Below are positions 41,779-52,760 of a stretch of 64,000 nt of DNA, in pieces (the stretch's first letter is position 1; each line of letters starts with the position of its first letter). The notes under the pieces are model-generated. The model searched no databases, had not been told where the DNA came from, and saw only the letters and a list, made by a program, of their open reading frames with translations. Made by a program: the position numbers and the translations under genes. Origin of the DNA: Allodiplogaster sudhausi (taxonomy: Eukaryota; Nematoda; Chromadorea; Rhabditida; Diplogasteridae); the NCBI GenBank assembly GCA_945643635.1, contig CALZFC010000301.1:213501-277500 (forward strand). Direction: 5' to 3'.

Positions 41779-41940
41779 ACACAAAAAAATTGTTTTATCG
41801 CAAACATTCGTTTGTTGCAAAACTTAAACAATATTGTTTGGTATGTCAAACAATTTGTTTTCATTGTTTGATATATCAGACAATATTGTTTCACTTTTGC
41901 CTCGAAACAATGTTTGTTCTGAACAATATTTTTGTGCGTG
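41779..41940. repeat. Foldback (inverted-repeat) element between the two last exons
   Basis: The central arms 41826-41854 and 41863-41891 are inverted copies (25 of 29 match) around an 8-base spacer, and further blocks (CAAACATT, ACACAAAAA) continue the symmetry outwards to roughly 41779 and 41940. It lies in the intron separating the alternative last exons of the receptor gene. MITE remnant or structural RNA element; not resolved. Confidence 0.6.
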
Positions 41941-42231
41941 TGTATAGAAGTGACTTGTATTAGTCTGCCTTTTCCACACAACGCACACAAGCTTTTCTCG
42001 CAATACTTTTGCACATTCTACATAATATTCACCCCTTCTTGATGTTCGCATAAATGTTCTAGGCAAAGAAGAAAGCTTCATTCTAGAACGAGAGAATGAG
42101 AATCAGATTTTTCTGCTCACACTCAGCTTTTCTTTTTTAGCTTCTGAATTATAAATCTTATCTATGTATCTATGTATTTAGTCTGCTGATTTCGCGACCT
42201 TGAAAATATTCTGAAAAATCTAATTCTCCAG

Positions 42232-42630
42232 CTCGTCGACATGTTACATATATATAATTAGGCACAACGATTCGCGCTATGTCTCGGCCTTCCTAATCAA
42301 TATCACTTTCCGTTCCTTCCAACACTCGCTGAATATACCTCACTCGTGGACGTTTTGCTCTCTTTCTCTCTCTCTCTCTCTATTTCTTTATCTCTCTCTC
42401 TCTCTCTCTCTGTAATTAAGTACTTGTAATTAACTATTCTTGTTGATTTCCTTATGTCATTGCTCTCCCTGGCTGATTCTTGCCCGACGCCTGCCAACAA
42501 GTATACTCTTTACACATAATATGAATTAAACCTTTTTTTTAACTGTAAAAAAAATAGGAAGACATTTCTCTTCTCGATCTTCTTTGACTTCTTTGACCAC
42601 AGCAATGTGGACTACGGAGTCGTTGAATAA
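42232..42630 (+). other. Unassigned coding-like pair of segments ending in TAA
   Basis: An open segment (42262-42345, or from 42232) reads NDSRYVSAFLINITFRSF and joins in phase, by a weak donor at 42346 and acceptor AAAATAG, to 42558-42630, which ends SNVDYGVVE and TAA. An AATAAA follows at 42647. Codon third positions look coding, but no family is recognised and no first exon was found. It could be a third receptor tail, the end of a small nested gene, or chance. Confidence 0.3.
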
Positions 42631-42928
42631 GTGCTTTTCTCAAATCAATAAATAAATGTCCCTACGGTTTTCCTCCAGCTTATGTACATAAGACTGTGCA
42701 AAATAACATGAAACAACATTCAACCTTTCGGAAGTTCACAATCCCAGCCATTGTGTCAGTGTTACTTTCAAAACGAATGAAAAAAAACTATAATCACTTG
42801 AGGGAAAAATTATTCGCCTTCCTGTGTCAGTTTGATTTTTAAAAAATGGCATTATAATGAAAAGATATCAAGTTTACTCGGCGTTAAAACATGTGGCTAT
42901 GGTACGGTATCCATATTGTTCCATGCAG

Positions 42929-43042
42929 GACCTCACCAATCGCGCGTCCGACAACCTCGAGATCGCCGAGGTCCTGCAACTCGTGAGTCTGGATGAGTGG
43001 GCGGCAGACGTTCGGCAAGTCCGGTATCGGCGAGAGCTCTAG
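42929..43042 (+). CDS. Alternative last exon (isoform b) of the nuclear hormone receptor
   Basis: An acceptor CATGCAG is followed by 114 nt that read in phase with exon 9 (40194-40354) and end in TAG. Length and phase are identical to the first last exon (41124-41237), and 21 of 37 residues match, including DNLEI, EVLQ and LDEW. It encodes the end of the ligand-binding domain with the presumed activation helix. A polyadenylation-type AATAAA lies at 43092-43097. The sequence shows a duplicated exon; which transcripts use it cannot be seen here. Confidence 0.82.
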   Translation, partial: DLTNRASDNLEIAEVLQLVSLDEWAADVRQVRYRREL

Positions 43043-43080
43043 TCGAGTCAGAGAGTAATGACGTCAAAATATGAAAGATG

Positions 43081-43240
43081 ACTAATCAATCAATAAATCA
43101 ATTAAATAGTCAATCAATCAATTAATTAATCAATCAATAAATCAATTAATTAGTCAATCAATAAATCAATTAATTAGTCACTCAATTAATCAATCAACCA
43201 ATCAATTAATCAAATAATCAATTAATCAATCAATTTTGTC
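43081..43240. repeat. AATCAATC/AATTAATC tetranucleotide array
   Basis: Irregular tandem array of AATCAATC and AATTAATC words directly after the receptor gene's alternative last exon. It holds several AATAAA-type signals. Confidence 0.8.
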
Positions 43241-45474
43241 ATTACTATTAATTCTCTGACAAAAATTCTTCGTCGTTGAGGAGCTGACCCGTTTCTCAAA
43301 TCGCGCGAGCACTGAACAGCGTCCACACAGAAATCGTCCCATTTTAGAAGAATTTATTTTCATGTTCGATTTTTAATATTGTCTTACGGTAATAATGTTT
43401 TGAAATGCTCACCTCTACACCACAATAGTCGTACATACGTAGTATATGTATTTCCTATCCTTTCACTATCCGGCGGGATTCATTACCTATACGTTAATTA
43501 TATATGAATTAAATTCATCTATGAATCTACCTTAACTTTGTATATGTATGTACATGAGCCATCAGGCTTATTGTTTTAAACGTAGTTTCAAGCACAGTAG
43601 ACGTCGATTCGAGATATACTACGATTTCTTATTACGAGTCGCTCTCTTCGTCGATCACAGGAATTCTCGCGATTTATTCCCGGTTTCTGTTATGTCACAC
43701 CCTCCGTTAGCGCTTTCGTTTAGAACGAAAACTTTAATTAAAGAGGCACAACAAGTCGAACAAAATGCAACTTTGAATAAAAAGACGTTGTGTTTCCTCT
43801 TATTATCATGTATGATAAATCATATCTTAATATGGAAATGTCCCTCGTCGACACAATGCAAATGTATAATTCCCATGGAATTCGTATGAACAGCGTCCAT
43901 GGCGAAGTCGGTAACACTCACAACAGCAATGCGAAAGGATGAGGGTTCGACTCCCATAGGTGCTGAATGTGTTGCTCGATTTACAAGTGCAAAGCTCTCC
44001 ATCATATTACAAGGGCACTTCATCTCAATTATTCTGCATAGAATTTGCACTCTCCAATTCTATTGCTTAGCTTAACTTTAATCATTTCATGATAATTTAA
44101 TAGTAGTCCTTATTCGTATCCTTGAAGCAAATAAAAAGGAATAACTCATTTATCAAGACGATAAAGAAAAGAAAAAAAGAACAATCCTGGTTCAGTCCTC
44201 GTCGCCTTTACATGTAAGAACGAATCCCTCTTCCGCTTAACGAACTTATGGTCAACACAGACAGAGGACGGGTCAACATCCTAAGCAAACCGCCATATAG
44301 ATAGGCGACAGAAAAACTGACCTTCCGAATTAGAGCCTTCGCTTAAAAAGCACCGGCAAATGAGGACTGAGAGTACAGAACAAGGAAGGGAGTTTAAAAC
44401 AACAAAAAGAAGAAGAAAACAAAACCACTTATTATATGCAGGAGATGCGAGGAATTAGCAGTAAAATCAGCCAATCGGAGCGATAATCTACTCTTTTTTA
44501 TGACTCCTTGTGTCCTATTGACCACTAAATGGAAAAGGCACCGACAAAAGCTTTCTCTCGTCCACAGTTGTTTAAAACGAATAATTACTGCTAATTTCTA
44601 CCAATATTTCGGTGCACACTTCAGAATTGTGAAATGAATCAAGAGGCCAAATCATCATATTGTCCTGATTTGTCTACATTATCTATCTAGCTGCGCTCAT
44701 GATTGGGAAAGGAAAAAAAAGAGAGAGAAAAATGTGGGGTTTTTTTTTCGAAACCCGAGAATGATTTTTTCATGAGAGAGAGGATGGAACAGAGGCATCG
44801 ACAGAGAAATGTGCACATGGAAATTGGTGGTGGTTGGTTCAAAGAAAGGGGCGGAGCCAAGGTTTTTCGCGCGCCTGGAATAAATAAAGAGGGGAAAAAG
44901 ACTTTGGCTATGTTCAAAAACGAAACGAACTTAATAAAAGTCAACATGTTCTCTTAAAAAAAACAACAATATTCTTGGCCAATCGCCAAAATAATAATAA
45001 GAAGCAATACATGGAGAGTGAGGGGGAGATGGGAGGAGGGAATACAGTAGTGGGTGCAAAACAAGAGTGCAGCGAGGTCAGAGAATGTGTCAGACATGCA
45101 AATGCGACTGCGGACTTGGGATGCGCGGAGTGCTGAAAAAGGGACGGTGCCAGAAGTAAACAAACTTAGAAAAAACTCTATCTATTTCTAGTACCCCTCA
45201 ACTTCATCGCCAAAGCCATCGTATTGGGATAGGATAAATCACGACTCCAGCCTTTTTCAGCACTCTACGCGTTTGTAGCAGAACACTTTTCAACGATAAT
45301 TAAATGAAATAAAAAAGATTGGCGTAAATAAGAAGAAGGTGAAGGGCATGGGGCGGGGCTTCTTGGTTGGTAGAGAAGATGAGAGATAACAGAGAGAGGG
45401 AGGTTACAGTACCTATTGGGTAGATGAGGGGGGGGGGTGGGAGGGTACTGTAGCTACCGTATCTCCCCTCCCAC
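43241..45474. other. Intergenic region between the convergent receptor and GYF genes
   Basis: Apart from the tRNA-like element at 43891-43965 I see no gene. A poly-G run (45430-45437) lies next to the GYF 3' end. Confidence 0.6.
43891..43965 (+). pseudogene. tRNA-like element with Pol III A and B boxes
   Basis: The A box TGGCGAAGTCGG (43900-43911) and B box GGTTCGACTCC (43944-43954) both match the Pol III consensus at tRNA-like spacing. The bases flanking the boxes at canonical positions do not form a proper acceptor stem and the T-stem is imperfect, so it is a tRNA pseudogene or the head of a SINE rather than a working tRNA. Confidence 0.5.
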
Positions 45475-46088
45475 TCATCGACGCCCAGCAGCCGCCTCGG
45501 GAAGACGCTCAATCTCGCCCTGGTTCGTGCGATTCGGGTTCGAGGTCGCGCGGAAGCCGAGGCAAGCGCCGTCCACAACCAGTTGAGTTCCCTGCAAAAA
45601 AAGAAGAATTTGAATTCTTCTTTGTCCCGCCAATTTATCAATTCTAAGACTTTTCACATAGTTATAATATATTCATTTATCTAAATTATGAAAACTCACA
45701 AACCTTTCCCTTCTTCTTCTTCGTCTTCGCCGCGCCCGCAGAAGTTGGGGGTGCAACAGCAGCACCCGCCCGTGAGAGATCCTATGTGCAAATTCCGTTT
45801 TGAAAAAAAAAGAATTTTTTGAAATTTAAGTTTTGCATTCATTTCATACAAAAGATCTATTAATCATAAATTAAATAGTACTAAAAATATAATACGAGAA
45901 AATAAAGTCATGCAAGTCTCTCTACTTTCATCTCCCTCTCCTATTCCACTCTTTCTCTCTTCCACTGTCTCCTCTCCCCCCTCTCTCTCTCTCTCTGTCA
46001 TCTCTCTCTCTCTCTGTCTCCCTAACTCTCTTTTTCACTATCTCTCCCTCTCTCTCTAACTCTCTCTCTCTCATCTCTCTCTCCCTAA

Positions 46089-46121
<33 letters not shown>

Positions 46122-46539
46122 CACCAACATCCTTGCCCGTGTTGTCCAGTTTGCGATTGCGCATCTGGGAGCGGCGCTCGAGCAGCTCCCGTACCAGCTC
46201 CTTGACCTGCTTGCTCTCGCCGAGATATCCGACGAGGAAGTCCTCCACTTCGTCCGGACTCTCCACGCTACCGATGAACGTCGCCAGCACCTGAGTGTAA
46301 ACTTTTTTTTCTTATTGTTGTATATATATATATATATTTAACTTTATTTCGATCGTGAGCACCTTGTCAATTTAAACATTTTTTTTTCTAAAATATATAA
46401 ATATTTTTAAACTTTATTTCAATCGTGAGCACCCTGTCGATTTCAACTAGTTAAAAAAAGTTTATTACCAAAACGCGTTCTGGGCTTAGACTACATACTC
46501 ACGTTTAATCTTTTAGTATAATTAGGTTAAACAGTAGGT

Positions 46540-46570
<31 letters not shown>

Positions 46571-47336
46571 AATTTTAAGTATAAAAAAATCATACCTCAG
46601 CATCGACCGTATCGTTGAGCTGCTGCACACGCCTGACGAGCCAGTCATCAAACCTCTTCTTCGGATTCTGAGAAGTGGACGATGTAGAAGAGGCGACACT
46701 TGTTGAAGAAGGCGAAGATACGCCCACCGCGAGCACCTTCCTCAGGTTCTGCAAACAAGCAACGGCTTACTTTATTAATTTTTTTAATATTTTTTTTACA
46801 AATAGTAGCTAATTAATTACATAGTTGGCATAGTAACAGATCAATATTCTTCAGGCTCAACAATAAAAAAAATAAAGGTTCGCTTGGCTTTGTTAATTAC
46901 GAATAGTAGTCATTTAATTAAGCACTTCGCTGGCACAGATAATAGATCAATAAACACGCCAAGAAAAGCATATTCATGTAGAAATATAAAAATTCCATAC
47001 TTGCAGCAAACGAGAGAAAGAGAGAGAGAGAGAGAGCAAGAGAGAAAGAGAGAAAGAGAGAAGAATATGAAAAGAAACATGGTATCCTAAGGATACCGTA
47101 TCCCAAGGCTCTATCGTACCGCGTGCTCCTTCTCCTTGGCCTTTGCCTTGGAATCGTCCGCTTTCTTGTTCACAACCTTAGCCGCTGGCTTCGCTGCCTG
47201 AATTAATTTTTTTCTCTTTTAATCATCTCTTTAAAAATTTTATTAAAAAATTCATAAAATGTATAAAAAATATATATTTAAATTTCTTTTTTTTTCTACA
47301 TTTTTTCTTCTTTTACAATATTTATTTAAAAATGTA

Positions 47337-47372
<36 letters not shown>

Positions 47373-50300
47373 AATGCGAATAATAACTTACAGCGCTTCG
47401 ATTAGCCGACTCGAGTGATGGACCATCCCAGAAGGGAGACGTGGCCGAGTGAGAGGAGGAGGAATGACCCGCGCCGCCCCAGGCACTGGCTGGAGTATCT
47501 GTGGTGAAACGAGGAATGTATTATGAGCTTGTCCACTTCATTATTTTACAATTAAGAAATAGTTTACCTATACAAATAAAAGACTAAAACATCTCCTTCT
47601 CTGTTCTCTACCTCTTGTTCTTCATTTCTCTCCTGGACCAGTTCCCTTCCCTTTCTCTCCTCTCTCTCCCCCTCCCTCTCTCTCTTTCTCCCTCTCTCTT
47701 TCTCTCTCACTCCTCTCTCTCTCACTCCACTTCCCTCCCCCTCTCTCTCGTTCTCTCTCTCCCCCTCCTCTCTCTCTCCCCTCCTTCTCTCTCTCCCCTC
47801 TCTCTCTTTCTCTCTCTCTCTCCTCTGACTTGCAACGACTGGTGCGGGATTGCCCCAGCTGATTCGACTGGCCGCGTTCGCCCAGTTGGTCGGCACTGCT
47901 GCTGACATCGCTTCCTGCAATGATGAAGCACTGACCTCTGGATTTTCTAACTCTTATTTTGATAGTTACTTTTTAAAAATCTATAATTTTCCTATTTTTC
48001 GTTAAGATGTAAATAAAGGATTTTCATCCACCTCGGCAAAATTTCCGTTAAAAACGATCGACAATTTCACGTCTTCCATTTAAAATTGAAAAAAACCATC
48101 TCTCTTTCTCCTCATCTCTCACCAATACCGTGGTCATATATAAAGTACCGTAACCATATATTGCAACCTATTCCACCTGGTCATTCAAAAAAAGGAGAAT
48201 ACATACCCTTTCCTCTCTCTCTCTCTCTTCTCTCACCTGCTGTGCCCTCCTCATGGCCTCGGTCTCTCTCCTCTCCGCCTTGAGCTGTCTTTCCTGCTCC
48301 AGCTGAATCTCCCTGAGGCTCTTCTGTGGCGTGGTCGGTGCCGGGGGAGGAGGGACGGTGCTTCGAATGGGCTGCACCACAGCGGGCGCAGCACTCGCAG
48401 CAGCTGCGCCACCACCCCAAGCTGGACCCGAGGAGGCACCTGGGGAGAAAAGATTATTAGTATAATATACTCTTATTTCATTATATAATAATTACTGTCA
48501 ACAAATTTATTATAAAAATAACATGGTATCTACCATACTATGCTATTCCTATAATAAATCTGCTCCTTAACAGGGTCCCATATACAAAGTATGAGTTCCT
48601 ACAAAACCCCAGATACTCTTCTTTGCTTCATCTTTTGCTTTGCTCTCTGTCTGATTGTGAGTAAATCTCCATCCAGAACAGGATATCATTTAAAAGTGAG
48701 GATTTCATATAAAAGTGAGGATATCATATTAAAGTGAGGATATCATATTAAAGTGATGATATCATATAAAAGTGAGGATATCATATAAAAGTGAGGGTCT
48801 CATATAAAAGTGAGGGTCCCCTAGTATATAAAAATGAGGGTCCAATATACCACCACATACTCTTCTTCGCTGCCTCCTTGCCAGTGGCCTTGGTCTCCGG
48901 CCTGTACGAGATGCTCTGAGGCCCGGAGGGGTTGGCCGACTCTGCCGCAGCTGCCTTGGCTGCCGCCTTCCTCTTCTCCTCTTCGGCTGCTCGCTTCGCT
49001 TGCTCCTCCTTCAGACGTCGTGCCTCTTCTTCGTCTTGTTTCTGTAAAGATTAATGTAATTATGAAGATTATTATTTTCTCTTCTTCATTTTCTTCTTAT
49101 AGTTAATTATTAATTTTATTATTATAACCATAATTTATTCTTCAACTAAAGCATTATCACAGATCTGATTAATATAAATAAATATTTAAAAAAAAACATG
49201 TTTAGTTCATCTGTGTTGCATAAATATAGCATGAAACCCTAACTTTTTAATGAAATAATTACTTTTTTTACATCTTAATTTTGCCCAATACTTTTCTAAT
49301 TTCTCTCGAATTTTGCCCAATACCTTCTTTGCCGCCAGAATCTGCTTGGCCTCCTCCTGCGCAGCGAGCAGCCTCACGCGCTCTCTGTCCGCCGCCTCTT
49401 CGGCCCTGAAGAGAGACAAATTGCAATCTGCTCGCACTCTTTTGGGTCCTCTTATTCAGATACCTCTCTAGACCCATTAACTACCCTAATATTAGACTAC
49501 TACGTGATCAAGAAACTTTAATATCCCTTATTCCCCTTCCCTCAAGCACCCACATATCAAGGATTAGACCCGCATTAGACCCCCCCCCCCTTTGATTACC
49601 CCAATACAACGGATTAGACCCCCCCCCCCTTGAGTACCCCTCCCTATCTAACAGATTAGACCCACTTGATCCTGCGCTCCTCCTCTGCCGCAGCGGCGGC
49701 CGCTTTTCTCTGCTCCTTATCCTGCTTGGCTCGCCGAATCCTCTCTGCCTCCTCTCGCTTGTGCTCTTCTTCCTCTTCCACCTTGCGTCGCTCCCTGAAA
49801 GGATGCGAATATGTATATAATATTTTATAATTTAGTAACACTTAAAAAATATTTACATTAAATACCATATATTACAGTTTCATATCTGTCAATTACCAAA
49901 AACAATCCAACACTGATGGTGAATGGTATCAAAAATGGCATCATTCCTATCCTGGTCATTTAAACGCATTGTCAGTAATTTTTTCGGTTTATTCCTCTTC
50001 ATTAAATCAAAAAAAAAATTATGATCTAAATAGCCAATTTCCCATTCTTATCTTTTATTACCACTCCTCCAAAGCTCTCTCTCTCTCTCTCTCGCTCTCT
50101 CTCTCTCCTCTCTCTTCTCAATCTGTTACTTCTTCTCCATCTTTTCTATTAAATTTCAAGTAAAAAAATAAAAATAAAATATAAAATAATGCATATCCCC
50201 CGTCGACTTCCCCAAATCCCTTACTCCTAAATCTGTCGCCTCTTCTCTCTCTCTCTCCTCTCTCTCTTACTCCTAAATCTGTCGCCTCTTCTCTCTCTCT

Positions 50301-50408
50301 CTCTCTCTTACTGCTAAATCTGTCGCCTCTTCTCTCTCTCTCTCTCTCTTACTCCTAAATCTGTCGTCTCTTCTCTCTCTCTCTCTTACTCCTCATTCTG
50401 TCGTCTCT

Positions 50409-50450
<42 letters not shown>

Positions 50451-50520
50451 TACTCCTAAATCTGTCGCCTCTTCTCTCTCTCTCTCCTCTCTCTCTCTTA
50501 CTCCTCAATATGTCGTCTCT

Positions 50521-50552
<32 letters not shown>

Positions 50553-50611
50553 TACTCCTAAATCTGTCGTCTCTTCTCTCTCTCTCTCTTACTCCTCATT
50601 CTGTCGTCTCT

Positions 50612-50651
<40 letters not shown>

Positions 50652-50803
50652 TACTCCTAAATCTGTCGCCTCTTCTCTCTCTCTCTCCTCTCTCTCTCTT
50701 ACTCCTCAATCTGTCGTCTCTTCTCTCTCTCTCTTACTCCTCAATCTGTCGTCTCTTCTCTCTCTCTCTCTCTCTCTCTCTTACTCCTAAATCGGTCGCC
50801 TCT

Positions 50804-50852
<49 letters not shown>

Positions 50853-50908
50853 TCCTCAATCTGTCGTCTCTTCTCTCTCTCTCTCTTACTCCTAAATCTG
50901 TCGTCTCT

Positions 50909-50955
<47 letters not shown>

Positions 50956-51299
50956 TCCTCAATCTGTCGTCTCTTCTCTCTCTCTCTCTTACTCCTAAAT
51001 CTGTCGCCTCTTCTCTCTCTCTCTCCTCTCTCTCTTTCTCTCTCTCTTACTCCTCAATCTGTCGTCTCTTCTCTCTCTCTCTCTCTTACTCCTAAATCTG
51101 TCGTCTCTTCTCTCTCTCCCTCTCTTTCTCTCTCTTACTCCTAAATCTGTCGCCTCTTCTCTCTCTCTCCTCTCTCTCTTTCTCTCTCTCTTACTCCTCA
51201 ATCTGTCGTCTCTTCTCTCTCTCTCTCTCTCTTACTCCTAAATCTGTCGTCTCTTCTCTCTCTCTCTCTCTCTCTCTTACTCCTAAATCGGTCGCCTCT

Positions 51300-51337
<38 letters not shown>

Positions 51338-51396
51338 TACTCCTCAATCTGTCGTCTCTTCTCTCTCTCTCTCTTACTCCTAAATCTGTCGTCTCT

Positions 51397-51445
<49 letters not shown>

Positions 51446-52725
51446 TCCTCAATCTGTCGTCTCTTCTCTCTCTCTCTCTTACTCCTAAATCTGTCGCCTC
51501 TTCTCTCTCTCTCTCCTCTCTCTCTTTCTCTCTCTCTTACTCCTCAATCTGTCGTCTCTTCTCTCTCTCTCTCTCTTACTCCTAAATCTGTCGTCTCTTC
51601 TCTCTCTCCCTCTCTTTCTCTCTCTTACTCCTAAATCTGTCGCCTCTTCTCTCTCTCTCCTCTCTCTCTTTCTCTCTCTCTTACTCCTCAATCTGTCGTC
51701 TCTTCTCTCTCTCTCTCTCTTACTCCTAAATCTGTCGTCTCTTCTCTCTCTCCCTCTCTCTCTTACTCCTAAATCTGTCGCCTATTCTCTCTCTCTCCTC
51801 TCTCTCTTTCTCTCTCTCTTACTCCTCAATCTGTCGTTTCTTCTCCTCGAGTTGCATCCTCTCCGCATCGGCCTCTCTCCTCGCAGCCAACACTTCTTGC
51901 TCACGACGCTCGATCTCCTCCTTTAAGTGGCTCAGTTTTTATTTATTTTATCTATTGTTTACATCGAAGCTTTAAAATAGTAACTAGTGAAGAGGCAAAC
52001 AAACAATGCGCTTATTACACATTGATTAGACGAATTCCTTCTTGATAGCCAAGTAAACTTATTTTTAAAAGTTAATTCATGCTACAGTGATGTTTCCCCG
52101 TAAACAAAGTCAAGTTAGAGATACTCTCTTTCTTTCTCTCTTTCCCTCTCTCTCTCTCTCTTTCCCCCTCTCTCTTTCCCTCCCTCCCCCTCTCTCTCTC
52201 TCTTTCCCACCTCTCTCTCCCTCCCTCTCTCTTTCTTTTTCCACTCTCCTCTCTCCCTTTCCCTCTACCCCCTTTTTTCCCTTTTCCTCATTCCTTCTCT
52301 CTCTCTCTCTGACCTGCTGTCTCCTCAGGGCCGCCTCCCTCTCTGCGTTGGCGATTCTCTGCTGCTCTGCCTCTCTGAGCATCTCAGCATACTGTGCTGC
52401 TGCTGCGCCCTCTTGTTGCTGGCGACGAGCCATTTCGTCCTTCCTCTGCACAGAAAGAAACCCTTTCAATTTCATTTTATTTTTTATTTATAATCGGAGA
52501 ACTTAAATCATAATTATCAATATATAGCTCACAACTGATCAACGTTTCTACACTTCCACAGTAGAGAGAAGAGACGCCTGGGCATGTAAAACACAAATTT
52601 ATGGTCACCATACTTCTCACTCTTCCTCCTCTCACTCCGTCTGTCTCTCCCCTCACCTCTATCTCTCTCTCTCCGTCTCTCTCTCTCTCTCTCCGTCTCA
52701 ATCTCCCTCGCGCTCTCTCTCCGCC

Positions 52726-52760
<35 letters not shown>

